11,907 bases of DNA from an uncultured Porphyromonas sp. (GCA_946997275.1 CAMPUN010000010.1:1-11907), one strand, 5' to 3'; positions 1-6,698 are shown, counted from the first letter of the stretch. Numbers and translations are program-made. Notes: a model not told the origin generated them from the sequence alone.

Positions 1-1015
1 CCTCGACAGCGTCAGCGTTGGAGATCAGGAACTGCGCTGCCACCATGTTTTCCCGCCCGAAAGCCTTAGCGAGGAAGGTGGTACGCTCTACGGGGCTCTG
101 GAGCTGGTCTAGCTCCTGCTGGATAATCCTCAGACCGCCTGCGAAGCCGGTCTTAGAGACATCGATGCCTAGCCTCGTCTGCATGGCAACGATCATGTTG
201 CGCATAGCGGTACCAGCCTCGGCTCCCTTGGTGTTGTTCTGTGCCAAAATCTCAATGGCGCCAGCGGTCTCCTCGATGGAGATGCCCGCCGCATTAGCAG
301 CTGCACCAGCTACTTTAAAGCTCTCGGAGAGGTCGACCACCTCAGCACCACCAGCCCGCGAACCAGCTGCGAGGACGTTGACGACACGAGATGCCTCGGA
401 CGCCTCCATGCCAAACTGATTGATCGTACCCGCCACAGCGTTGGCAGCGTCCTCTAGAGGCAGGGCACCTGCCTGAGCTAGCGTGATGGTCTCACGCTGC
501 AAAACCTTCAGCGACTCGATGGGGACGTCGATCTGACCTGCGAGGATGGCAAAGGCATTGGCCGACTCGCTCGCGCCTAGTCCACTAGCCTTGCCCACCT
601 CTCGTGCGGTCTGCTTGAGATCCTCTAGCTCGTCGCCTACGGAGCCCGTGATGGCGGAGAGGTCAGCGATGGACTGCTCAAAGTCCACAGCTGGCGCAGC
701 GAGCTGCCCAAATGTCTCGCCCACCATCTGCACCTGCTGGATAAGGCTGGTCAGCTCAATGTTGCGTATGGACTTATCTATGGCGTCAAAGCCTTGTGAG
801 CCCTTTTCGCCCGTCTGCTGTGCCTCTTGTCCTGCCTCTTCTAGCTTGTCGTCTAGCTGGTTGACGGATTCCTGCGCCTTGCTCGTGTCGAGAGGCACCT
901 TGTGGGGTTCCTGCGCTTTGTCTAGGGTCTCTTGTATCTTGGCGCCTAGCTGGTTGAGGACGACGACAGCCTTGGCTATGTCCGCCTTGACCTCTATGCT
1001 ATAGATTTCGTTCAT
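1..1015 (-). CDS. Phage tail tape-measure protein, N-terminal part (3' end outside window)
   Basis: Tape-measure proteins fill the lumen of a growing tail tube, set its length and act in DNA ejection. About 338 residues are visible, with no stop before the left edge. A charged, coiled-coil-like N-terminus rich in Q, E and K comes first. From about residue 110 follows the pattern of the PhageMin_Tail family: FEQSIADLSAITGS, then Ala/Gly-rich helices with AANAVAGTINQFGMEASEA, and near residue 260 a segment reading NNTKGAEAGTAMRNM, which corresponds to the family's conserved GT-L-M region. The ATG overlaps the terminase stop codon (TGATG), which suggests translational coupling. Tape measures normally follow the tail assembly chaperones directly; here they follow the large terminase. 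The family call is firm; total length is unknown. Confidence 0.9.
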   Translation of the reverse strand, partial: MNEIYSIEVKADIAKAVVVLNQLGAKIQETLDKAQEPHKVPLDTSKAQESVNQLDDKLEEAGQEAQQTGEKGSQGFDAIDKSIRNIELTSLIQQVQMVGETFGQLAAPAVDFEQSIADLSAITGSVGDELEDLKQTAREVGKASGLGASESANAFAILAGQIDVPIESLKVLQRETITLAQAGALPLEDAANAVAGTINQFGMEASEASRVVNVLAAGSRAGGAEVVDLSESFKVAGAAANAAGISIEETAGAIEILAQNNTKGAEAGTAMRNMIVAMQTRLGIDVSKTGFAGGLRIIQQELDQLQSPVERTTFLAKAFGRENMVAAQFLISNADAVE

Positions 1016-2511
1016 CAGTAGTGTCGTGTGGGTGAGGTGGGTATGTAGTAGTTGGTCGCACCGCCTCCACGGTTGAGCATCCAGATAGCTCCCTCGAGGG
1101 CGTCGGGTGCATCGTCGTGTATGCGACTGCCTGGCTCGATAGAGAGGAGCTGATCAATGAGGGTGTCCATGCCGGTGGAGCGGTCGCAGATGGTGACGAA
1201 GCCACGCTCAAAGAGCGGCTGCATCGCCTCTATACGGCTAAACTTGTCGGGCTTCTTGCGCTTGTCTGGGGTGATCGGAATCTGCCGTCCTCCCCGTGCG
1301 GCGCCCTCCTTTTGGAACTCATCGAGGAGGAGATCTTGAATGAAGTTAGCCTCCATGTAGTAGCGTATGGGTACACGCCCGTCGATGTAGTTGTCTATGT
1401 CGTAGTGCCAGGCGACCATCTCTGAGACGCTCGTCTGAGCTGCATAGCAGCGGAGTATGTGGTAGTAGCCCTCGTGCGTCTTGCCGACGACGACGGTCGC
1501 CTTGTAGTCGTTCTTGGAGGTCGCTTTGAAGGAGGGGTCGGTGTAAGCCACTATGTGGCGGTACTCACGCAGACGCAGGGGCTTGCCGTAGCGTATCCAG
1601 TCACGCTTGAAGACGCTCCCCTCGGTCACCGGGTTATTCATATACTCTTTCTGAAAGTTTCGCTCGCCCATCGTCTGGCGCAGCTCGCGGATCTCAGCGA
1701 GAGAGTAGTTGTCCGCCCACGAGGGCCGACCCTCCTTGTCTAGTATGTTGACCACGCTGTGGTGTATGCCCTTGGTCTGAGCAAAGGTGGCTAGTATGCT
1801 CTTTTTGCCAATGCGGTTGCCCACCATGATAAAGCGTCCACGACCAGCCGCCATAGCGCCAAAGAGTGCCGTCATCATCCACTCGTAAGCTTGGCGCACA
1901 CGCGCCTCATTACGGCATAGCGCGTCGTCGTCGATATCGTCTATGAGGATGTAGTCGGGTCGCTGTCCACGCTTCTTCAGGCCACGAGGCGACTGCCCCC
2001 GCCCGAGCGCCACGAAGGAGGTGCCGTCAGACGTCGAGAAGCGCCCCGTCTGCCACTCCGCTCCTGGGTCTGTGCGCAGGCCAAAGTCTCGCTTGTAGGC
2101 GTCATTGCTCGAAAGCTCCGCCTGCAGGTCACCTAGGAGCGCCGTGGCTGCCTCCTCGCTCTTGGAGACGACCACCATGTGCCGGAAGGCTCCCTCGCCT
2201 CTAGCCAGTAGCCAGAGCGGTATGAGACAGCCCAGGTGGGAAGACTTAGCATGTCCACGAGCCCACTCAAAGAGCGCTCTTGCCCGCTCCTCGCTAGCTA
2301 TCCAGCGTGCCGCCTCGATCTGAAAAGGCGCTGTGGGCTTGCTCGCCAAATGGGGGAAGTAGGTCGCCACAAAGAAGGCGTAGTCACGCTTAGCGCGTGC
2401 TATGCGAGCGTCACGGTCTGCCTCGCTCTCGCTAAAGGCGAAGCCGTGGCTGGTGATCTGGCTGACACGATCTTGCCAGCGGTCGAGGAGCTGCTTATTT
2501 ACTCGCTTCAT
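1015..2511 (-). CDS. Phage terminase large subunit (Mu gp28-like)
   Basis: This is the DNA-packaging motor: an ATPase that pumps DNA into the prohead plus a nuclease that cuts it. The 498 aa are full length for the family. The Walker A-like motif is RGHAKSS (residues 85-91), with the His/Ala form typical of Mu gp28-type terminases. Walker B is YILIDDIDDD (187-196). The RNase H-like nuclease domain shows acidic residues in TDPSF (D325), YMEAN (E387) and HDDAPDALEG (D466/D467/D470). All catalytic positions look intact. The ATG at 2511 lies 46 bp after the small-subunit stop, behind a 7-bp repeat array. Its stop overlaps the tape-measure start. No portal gene is visible here; it is probably outside the window. 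Confidence 0.93.
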   Translation of the reverse strand: MKRVNKQLLDRWQDRVSQITSHGFAFSESEADRDARIARAKRDYAFFVATYFPHLASKPTAPFQIEAARWIASEERARALFEWARGHAKSSHLGCLIPLWLLARGEGAFRHMVVVSKSEEAATALLGDLQAELSSNDAYKRDFGLRTDPGAEWQTGRFSTSDGTSFVALGRGQSPRGLKKRGQRPDYILIDDIDDDALCRNEARVRQAYEWMMTALFGAMAAGRGRFIMVGNRIGKKSILATFAQTKGIHHSVVNILDKEGRPSWADNYSLAEIRELRQTMGERNFQKEYMNNPVTEGSVFKRDWIRYGKPLRLREYRHIVAYTDPSFKATSKNDYKATVVVGKTHEGYYHILRCYAAQTSVSEMVAWHYDIDNYIDGRVPIRYYMEANFIQDLLLDEFQKEGAARGGRQIPITPDKRKKPDKFSRIEAMQPLFERGFVTICDRSTGMDTLIDQLLSIEPGSRIHDDAPDALEGAIWMLNRGGGATNYYIPTSPTRHY

Positions 2512-2520
2512 CGTTTTGGA

Positions 2521-2562
2521 GGCTGTTGGCTATTAGCTCTTGGCTGTTGGCTAAAAGCTAAT
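2521..2562 (-). repeat. Heptad array, GGCTRTT type, in the leader of the large terminase
   Basis: Six 7-bp units lie end to end on the plus strand: GGCTGTT, GGCTATT, AGCTCTT, GGCTGTT, GGCTAAA, AGCTAAT. In the direction of the flanking genes they read as (T/C)AGC(C/T)AA. The small-terminase stop codon lies inside the last unit, and the terminase ATG follows 9 bp beyond the first. The word differs from the TCTAAYY arrays elsewhere in the window, but the period and the place (stop codon to next start codon) are the same. Confidence 0.75.
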
Positions 2563-3013
2563 TGTCTAGTGGATTGTCAGTGGCTATGAGGTGGTGGAGG
2601 TAGGAGTCTTGGAGGGAGGTGAGGCGCTGGAAGAAGGCTTCGTCGAGTTTGAGCGTGCCAGCGTTTTGCATGATCCAGTCTCCGAAGTCGCTGAAGGCTA
2701 GTATGACGTCATCGACGGTGATGCCCTTCTGCAGCTCCTTGACCTGCTTGCAAATCTTAGAGATGGCGTCAGCATTGCCCGCAGGGTCACCCTCGTCGAT
2801 GAGGATGTCTAGCTGTCCTAAGAGCTTCTGGTAGAGCGCACGAGGCGAGAGCATCGTCGCTTGACGCTTCTCCGCCCAGGCGCCCCGCTGCTTCCATCTG
2901 GTCAGCGTCTGAGGAGTAGTCCCCAGACGCCGAGCAATCTCCTTGAGCGGTATGCGCTCCTGGATGTAGAGCCGCATGGCGAGCTCGTACTTGTCGGGAT
3001 CTTTAGGTCGCAC
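2558..3013 (-). CDS. Putative phage terminase small subunit (HTH DNA-binding)
   Basis: A 151-aa protein directly upstream of the large terminase. Residues about 8-45 read as a helix-turn-helix (YELAMRLYIQERIPLKEIARRLGTTPQTLTRWKQRG), as in small terminase subunits that recognise phage DNA. The rest is predicted helical, suitable for oligomer formation. The start is GTG at 3013: no in-frame ATG occurs before an upstream in-frame TAA in the heptad array. The assignment rests on the HTH, size and position. A separate transcription regulator is possible but less likely given the packaging context. Confidence 0.75.
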   Translation of the reverse strand: MRPKDPDKYELAMRLYIQERIPLKEIARRLGTTPQTLTRWKQRGAWAEKRQATMLSPRALYQKLLGQLDILIDEGDPAGNADAISKICKQVKELQKGITVDDVILAFSDFGDWIMQNAGTLKLDEAFFQRLTSLQDSYLHHLIATDNPLDN

Positions 3014-3021
3014 GGATGTGT

Positions 3022-3070
3022 CTTTAGAGGTTAGATGTTAGAGGTTAGAAATGAGAAATTAGAGGTTAGA
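3022..3070 (-). repeat. Heptad array, TCTAAYY type, in the leader of the small terminase
   Basis: Seven contiguous 7-bp units, which in the direction of the downstream gene read TCTAACC, TCTAATT, TCTCATT, TCTAACC, TCTAACA, TCTAACC, TCTAAAG. The array ends 8 bp before the GTG start of the small terminase. An inverted copy at 3118-3137 can pair with its last three units. Confidence 0.85.
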
Positions 3071-3137
3071 GAGGTTAGGGCAGGAGGAAAATGAACAGTC
3101 TTAAGAAAACCCCTGCGCTAACATCTAACCTCTAAAG
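3022..3137. repeat. Long inverted repeat, 20-bp perfect arms
   Basis: The arm CTTTAGAGGTTAGATGTTAG (3022-3041) is the exact reverse complement of 3118-3137. The loop of 76 nt contains the rest of the heptad array and a small GCAGG/CCTGC stem (3080-3084 and 3112-3116). On the minus-strand transcript this hairpin would bury the array just before the small terminase start. Confidence 0.85.
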
Positions 3138-3144
3138 TCTAGTA

Positions 3145-3160
3145 TCTAGCGAAGCTACAT
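3145..3160 (-). repeat. 16-bp element ATGTAGCTTCGCTAGA (copy 1)
   Basis: Read on the minus strand this is ATGTAGCTTCGCTAGA, identical to 5755-5770 on the plus strand. Both copies lie, in the direction of transcription, just before a heptad inverted repeat. The 16-mer contains its own TAGC-TTC-GCTA mini-hairpin. Confidence 0.8.
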
Positions 3161-3237
3161 GCCCGTCTGCTCTTCACCGCCTCCATTGCTGGGAGGCGTA
3201 GGTGGGTTGCTGGGCTGTGAGGGCTCCGTGTGTGGGG

Positions 3238-3275
3238 AATCTATAGATAGCCGACCGGTAATCTATAGATAGCCG
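3238..3275. repeat. Direct repeat of a 10-bp palindrome, 22 bp apart
   Basis: AATCTATAGATAGCCG occurs at 3238-3253 and again at 3260-3275. Each copy holds the perfect palindrome ATCTATAGAT, and the 22-bp spacing is about two DNA turns. It sits in the non-coding stretch after the second chaperone-like gene. This gap (3014-3286) otherwise holds only the heptad elements. The spacing suits a dimer-binding operator, but this is inference. Confidence 0.6.
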
Positions 3276-3286
3276 TGAGGGATTGC

Positions 3287-3586
3287 TTAGCTGTACTTCC
3301 GTAGCATCTCGGCTCGCTCTTCGGCGGTCGGCAGTTGGGGCTTTGGCGGAGCCTCGTCCCACGGTAAGGGCATCACCTCGCGGAGCGTTACGCCCTCCTT
3401 GAGATGCGGTGCCAGTGCAGCGTACACGAGCGTGCGCGTCTGCTCCCACGTGGTGCGATAGTCCCGCGTCCAGCTCGCCTCGTACCGCTCGACGATAGCC
3501 TGCCACTCGCTCATCGTGAGCTCGCCAAAGGCTTCTGGCGACAGACCCACATCGACGACAGCACAAGCGAGAGCCTCTAGGATCAT
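3287..3586 (-). CDS. Putative tail assembly chaperone, second ORF
   Basis: A 99-aa acidic protein, overlapping the previous ORF by ATGA. The segment LSPEAFGELTMSEWQAIVERY resembles the short tail-chaperone family (GTA/HK97-type) in which a helical stretch with F-x-x-(L/M)-T precedes an aromatic-rich region. The C-terminus is charged (PTAEERAEMLRKYS). Tail chaperones coat the tape measure before tail polymerisation. The same strand is also open in the -1 frame across this gene and on to 3174, which leaves a frameshifted extension possible, though no classic slippery heptamer is visible. The family call is tentative; the position after the first chaperone-like ORF is the main support. Confidence 0.5.
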   Translation of the reverse strand: MILEALACAVVDVGLSPEAFGELTMSEWQAIVERYEASWTRDYRTTWEQTRTLVYAALAPHLKEGVTLREVMPLPWDEAPPKPQLPTAEERAEMLRKYS

Positions 3587-3873
3587 GCTAGGCGTATAGC
3601 TGCCATTTCATCGGGCGTCAGGTCGCAGGCTAGATCGTCCACCGTCTCGTACGGATAGGTGTAACCGCCACGACGCTGACCACTCTTGAGGATAGCGTGC
3701 AGGAGCACCAGCGTGTCGCTCAGATTGTCGCTCGTGATGTCCGTAGCCTCGCGACCTGTGATGCGGTGGTACTCTAAGAATGCGCCCATCGTGATGATCA
3801 CGGGATAGCGCTGCCCCTGGATGGTAATCTCCTCAGGAGCCGTCGGTGTTGACTTCGTTGTCTTCTTGTCCAT
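3583..3873 (-). CDS. Putative tail assembly chaperone, first ORF
   Basis: A 96-aa protein and the first gene of the leftward operon. After a Lys/Thr-rich N-terminus, residues 17-60 (ITIQGQRYPVIITMGAFLEYHRITG, then DNLSDTLVLLHAIL) match the look of small tail-tube-associated chaperone proteins: a short beta-hairpin followed by 'MGA' and a helix. It ends in a helical acidic segment (DLACDLTPDEMAAIRLA). The ATG at 3873 lies about 30 bp after a clear minus-strand promoter. Its stop overlaps the next start (ATGA), so the two are likely translated together. Confidence 0.55.
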   Translation of the reverse strand: MDKKTTKSTPTAPEEITIQGQRYPVIITMGAFLEYHRITGREATDITSDNLSDTLVLLHAILKSGQRRGGYTYPYETVDDLACDLTPDEMAAIRLA

Positions 3874-3905
3874 TGGTTAGTACTTTGGATTGTTAATTCT
3901 AAGTG

Positions 3906-3937
3906 CAAAGTTAAGCTTCACACTATCTACATACCAA
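3906..3937 (-). promoter_or_regulatory. Bacteroidota-type promoter for the leftward late operon
   Basis: On the minus strand TTG (3937-3935) is followed after 21 bp by TAACTTTG (3913-3906), an exact match to the -7 consensus TAnnTTTG. Transcription would start about 25-30 bp before the ATG at 3873. Confidence 0.75.
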
Positions 3938-3964
3938 CCACTTACTACTCTTGTTTACAATAGC

Positions 3965-3995
3965 TTGCGAGTGCACACACACTGCCCGACCTTTG
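3965..3995 (+). promoter_or_regulatory. Candidate Bacteroidota-type promoter for the rightward late operon
   Basis: TTG (3965-3967), 20 bp, then GACCTTTG (3988-3995), one mismatch from TAnnTTTG and followed by C, as is common. It lies 23 bp before the ATG at 4019. It is divergent from the leftward promoter, about 50 bp away, so both late operons could share a control region. Confidence 0.55.
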
Positions 3996-4018
3996 CACTC
4001 AGAAATCACACCCACCCC

Positions 4019-4933
4019 ATGCTAGAACTAATCATCAACGACGAGGCGGTCATCAACGATCGTGGCTGGAGACTACTCAACAGCGGTCTAGACCACACAC
4101 GCTACGACAAGAACCCCCTCCTCCTACACCAGCACGACACAGACCAGATCGTAGGTCACTGCACTGGTCTGCGCATCGAGGGCACTCGCCTGATCGGCAC
4201 CTTCGAGTTTGATGCAGACCCCGACAGCCAGGCCGTCAAGGAGAAAGCGACCAACGGCTCCCTCCGTGGCGTATCACCAGGGCTCTACATACGTGACATG
4301 GAGTTTGCCCCCGAGGGCGACACCGTCACAGACTGGGAGCTCCTAGAGGTCTCGCTCGTCACACTACCGTCCAATCCCAGTGCCGTCAAGCTATACAGCC
4401 AGCAAGGCACAGCCCTCTCTGACGAGGAGGCTAGACAGCATATCGTCCAACTCAAATCTAACTACACCATGCCAACCCCAACCCCCAATCCCCTCACGCC
4501 TCAGACGCTCGCCCTGCTAGGGCTAGGTGACAGCGCCACCCTCAGCGACATCCACCAGGCGATCACTCAGCTCACCGCCGAGCGCGACAAGCTACAGAAA
4601 GAGCTCACCGACCTGCACCACGAGGCAGGCGAGGCGCTCATCCAGTCAGCCATCGACGCAGGCAAGATAGACGCCTCACGGCGCGAGTCCTTTGCCCAGC
4701 TCTACGCCACCGACCCCGAGCTATGCAGCAACATCCTAGACGCTATCCCCGCACCGCAGTCACTCGCCAGCCTGCTCACCAGCAAGGCTCAGCCTGGGCG
4801 CTATGACGACGACTGGGACACGCTAGACCGCAAGGGACTACTCGCACAGCTACGCGCCGACGACCCCGAGCTCTTCGCCAAGAAGTTTAGCCAGCGCTTC
4901 GGAAACAGCAGATATCTAACCTCTAAATTCTAA
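4019..4933 (+). CDS. Prohead protease with C-terminal scaffold-like region
   Basis: 304 aa from the ATG at 4019. An upstream in-frame ATG at 3890 would add 43 residues but lies before the predicted promoter, so I reject it. The N-terminal part resembles HK97/Mu gpI-type serine proteases that mature the prohead: LLLHQHDTDQIVG carries the likely catalytic His (H39), LRGVSPG the likely Ser (S86), and WELLEVSLVTLPSNPSAV (106-123) is the family's core strand. After residue 150 comes a Pro/Thr linker and a helical, coiled-coil-like segment (about 175-205) typical of scaffolds. The last codons (LTSKF) and the stop are encoded by the heptad array that precedes the capsid gene, so the array overlaps the gene's end. 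Confidence 0.85.
   Translation: MLELIINDEAVINDRGWRLLNSGLDHTRYDKNPLLLHQHDTDQIVGHCTGLRIEGTRLIGTFEFDADPDSQAVKEKATNGSLRGVSPGLYIRDMEFAPEGDTVTDWELLEVSLVTLPSNPSAVKLYSQQGTALSDEEARQHIVQLKSNYTMPTPTPNPLTPQTLALLGLGDSATLSDIHQAITQLTAERDKLQKELTDLHHEAGEALIQSAIDAGKIDASRRESFAQLYATDPELCSNILDAIPAPQSLASLLTSKAQPGRYDDDWDTLDRKGLLAQLRADDPELFAKKFSQRFGNSRYLTSKF
4469..4933 (+). other. Possible internal start: separate scaffold protein (154 aa)
   Basis: An in-frame ATG (residue 151 of the protease) falls exactly at the junction between the protease domain and the helical scaffold-like region, giving MPTPTPNPLT as its N-terminus. It is preceded by TCTAACTACACC, close to the TCTAAYY/CC context before the neighbouring late genes. 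In Mu, protease I and scaffold Z arise in the same way from one frame. This is inference by analogy. Confidence 0.35.
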
Positions 4934-4951
4934 CCTCTAATTCCTAACCCC
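4915..4951 (+). repeat. Heptad array, TCTAAYY type, in the leader of the capsid gene
   Basis: Units TCTAACC, TCTAAAT, TCTAACC, TCTAATT, CCTAACC, then CC and ATG. The protease stop codon is inside the third unit. 32 of 37 bases match the leader before the P5-like gene (5801-5837). Confidence 0.85.
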
Positions 4952-5752
4952 ATGCCACTCCTCACAGAAGTATGGATTAACTCCATCGTCGACGGGCTCT
5001 TCGCTGACAACAGCTTCCTGGCCCGCTCCGTAGACCACTCAGACTTTGTCGACAACAAAGTCGTCCACGTCCCCAACGCAGGCGCTCCCAGCAACGTAAA
5101 GATGGATCGTGCCACCCTGCCAGCTGAGATCAGCAAGCGCACCGACGTAGACCTCTCGTACGAGCTCCACGAGTTCACCACAGACCCCATCCTCATCGAC
5201 CACGCCGAGACCGTAGAGCTATCCTACGACAAACGCAACAGTGTTCTCGCCATGGATCGTGCCAACCTCCACGAGACCGTCGCCGAGTACATCCTCTCGC
5301 AGTGGATGCCCACCAAGGCAGATGCTCAGCAGAAGGTCACCACCAAGGTCACCGCTAGCGACATAGCCCAGCTACAGAGAGCCTTTAATAAGGCTAAGCT
5401 TCCCCAGCTCGGGCGCGTCGTACTCCTCAGCGCAGACGCTTACAGCGACCTGCTCGAGTCCCTCACCAACAATCAGTCCAGCGCCTTCCTAGCCTGTGCC
5501 GACGCATCCAAGGGTGTCGTAGGCAGTCTCTACGGATTTGACTTCTTGGAGCCGCGCTACGCACTCAAGGGTGCACTCGGACTAGCCTGGCACGACAAGT
5601 ACGTAAGCCGTGCGCTGGGCGACGTCAAGCTCTTTGACAACCCCGACTCAGCCACCTACTACGGCAGCGTCCTCTCATTCCTCCTACGTGCTGGAGGCGC
5701 CAAGATGCGCTCCGACGAGGTCGGCGTCATGAGCCTAGTAGCTAATAGTTAG
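4952..5752 (+). CDS. Phage major capsid protein
   Basis: 266 aa, directly after the prohead protease/scaffold gene, where the coat protein is expected. The N-terminal half has the look of coat proteins from Bacteroidota siphophages: an arm (MPLLTEVWINSIVDGLFADNSFL), a beta-rich part, then LPAEISKRTDVDLSYELHEFTTDPILIDHAE. The middle holds a helical spine-like region (YDKRNSVLAMDRANLHETVAEYIL), and the C-terminal half is a beta/alpha region ending SDEVGVMSLVANS. No scaffold fusion or signal peptide is seen. The call rests on this pattern and on gene order; the detailed fold is not certain. Confidence 0.75.
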   Translation: MPLLTEVWINSIVDGLFADNSFLARSVDHSDFVDNKVVHVPNAGAPSNVKMDRATLPAEISKRTDVDLSYELHEFTTDPILIDHAETVELSYDKRNSVLAMDRANLHETVAEYILSQWMPTKADAQQKVTTKVTASDIAQLQRAFNKAKLPQLGRVVLLSADAYSDLLESLTNNQSSAFLACADASKGVVGSLYGFDFLEPRYALKGALGLAWHDKYVSRALGDVKLFDNPDSATYYGSVLSFLLRAGGAKMRSDEVGVMSLVANS

Positions 5753-5754
5753 CA

Positions 5755-5837
5755 ATGTAGCTTCGCTAGAGATTAGAGGTTAGAAGTGAGACTTTCGCCC
5801 TCTAACCTCTAATCTCTAACCTCTAATTCCGAATGCC
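5755..5837 (+). repeat. Composite element: 16-mer, 18-bp hairpin and heptad array before the P5-like gene
   Basis: The 16-mer ATGTAGCTTCGCTAGA (5755-5770) is followed by a perfect inverted repeat, 5767-5784 against 5801-5818 (arm TAGAGATTAGAGGTTAGA), with a 16-nt loop. The 3' arm is itself the start of a heptad array (TCTAACC, TCTAATC, TCTAACC, TCTAATT, CCGAATG, CC) leading to the ATG at 5838. The layout matches that before the small terminase gene (16-mer, inverted copy, array, start). No T-run follows, so it does not look like a standard terminator. Confidence 0.85.
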
Positions 5838-6221
5838 ATGACCATCAAACGCAACAACCCCGGCAACATACGCCCCTGGCGAAAGAAGTGGCAAGGAGAG
5901 ATCACCCCGCCAGGCTCTCCCTTCTGTCACTTTGCGACCCTCGAGCTAGGCTGTCGCGCTATGCTCAAGCAGCTACGCAGGTACATCATCACCCACCGCT
6001 GCAATACCATACGCAAGATCATCGCTCGATGGGCACCCCCCGAGGAAAACAACACCGAAGCCTACATCCGCGCCGTCGCCAAGACACTCGGCATCAGTCC
6101 CAACGAGCCCATTACCGCCAACCAAGAGACCCTCATCTCACTAGCCGCCGCCATGACCATCGTCGAGCACGGCAAGAGCGTCCCACAAGAGACCTGGCAA
6201 GCCGCCTACAAGCTCCTCTAA
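5838..6221 (+). CDS. P5-like phage protein, putative lysin of the lysis cassette
   Basis: 127 aa with the hallmarks of a family often labelled 'structural protein P5' in Bacteroidota phages: RNNPGNIR (residues 5-12), a W-x-G turn (W18-G20), F-x-x-F-x-x-L-E-L-G-x-R-A (29-41), and IIARWAPPEENNTEAYI (61-77). It lies right before two small membrane proteins and a spanin-like lipoprotein, so a cell-wall-degrading role fits its context. I cannot point to a catalytic residue with certainty. No signal peptide is present, so release would depend on a holin. It could alternatively be a virion protein that opens the wall at entry. Confidence 0.7.
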   Translation: MTIKRNNPGNIRPWRKKWQGEITPPGSPFCHFATLELGCRAMLKQLRRYIITHRCNTIRKIIARWAPPEENNTEAYIRAVAKTLGISPNEPITANQETLISLAAAMTIVEHGKSVPQETWQAAYKLL

Positions 6222-6258
6222 TATCTAATATCTAATCTCTAACCTCTAATCTCTAACT
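6217..6258 (+). repeat. Heptad array, TCTAAYY type, before the small membrane protein
   Basis: Six units: TCTAATA, TCTAATA, TCTAATC, TCTAACC, TCTAATC, TCTAACT, then CCC and ATG (6262). The stop codon of the P5-like gene is inside the first unit. No inverted copy accompanies this array. Confidence 0.85.
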
Positions 6259-6261
6259 CCC

Positions 6262-6438
6262 ATGCAACTCCTCTGCAATGCCCTCTTCTTCCTGCTAGGA
6301 TCAGCCTTCGGCTACCTCCTATGCTATTGGCTACAGACACGCCACCTGCGCAAGCAGATGGACGCCACCCTCCAAGCCGTCAACTACATCAAAGCCGAGC
6401 TCCAACGCATCGAATCAGCCTACAACGCCACGAAATGA
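6262..6438 (+). CDS. Small single-pass membrane protein (58 aa), holin candidate
   Basis: The ORF opens with MQLLCNALFFLLGSAFGYLL, one hydrophobic helix of about 20 residues, then a positively charged stretch (RHLRKQ) and an amphipathic helix (YIKAELQRIESAYNATK). It sits between the P5-like putative lysin and a second membrane protein, and its stop overlaps the next start (ATGA). Size, topology and place fit a holin or a holin partner, but such proteins lack shared motifs, so the function is inferred from context only. Confidence 0.6.
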   Translation: MQLLCNALFFLLGSAFGYLLCYWLQTRHLRKQMDATLQAVNYIKAELQRIESAYNATK

Positions 6439-6698
6439 TGAACATAACCGAAATCATCGCCGCACTCATCTCTGGAGGCGTCATCACCTCACTCGTCAAC
6501 CTCCTCCTCAACCGCTCACAGCGTCGAAAAGACAACCTCACAAGCCACAAGGAGACACTCGAGATGCTCCTCTCAAGCTATGAAGAGCTCATACGAGAGC
6601 GCACACAGCTACTCAAAGAGCTCTCAGACAGAGAGGATGACCGTCCAGACGAGCGCCCCGACGAGCCTCAAGAAGACCACAACGCCCCCACGCCATGA
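6435..6698 (+). CDS. Small membrane protein with coiled coil (87 aa), lysis cassette
   Basis: Starts at ATG 6435 (or the next codon, also ATG). The longer open frame reaching back to 6321 is only the alternative frame of the preceding gene. It has one N-terminal membrane helix (IIAALISGGVITSLVNLLL), then a long charged helix predicted to form a coiled coil (SHKETLEMLLSSYEELIRERT), and a Pro/Asp/Glu-rich tail (DRPDERPDEPQEDHNAPTP). Overlaps with both neighbours (ATGA) indicate one tightly coupled cassette. Holin or antiholin is plausible; an unrelated membrane protein cannot be excluded. Confidence 0.6.
   Translation: MMNITEIIAALISGGVITSLVNLLLNRSQRRKDNLTSHKETLEMLLSSYEELIRERTQLLKELSDREDDRPDERPDEPQEDHNAPTP

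Noticed and set aside
3174..3566. 130-aa open frame on the minus strand overlapping the second chaperone-like gene
   Set aside because: Most of it is the -1 frame of a better-supported gene, its protein is Arg/Ala-rich as expected for a shadow frame, and I see no slippery heptamer. Kept only as a possible frameshift extension.
3890..4018. 43-residue N-terminal extension of the prohead protease
   Set aside because: It would start before the predicted promoter and shows no protease-like sequence; the ATG at 4019 begins the conserved part.
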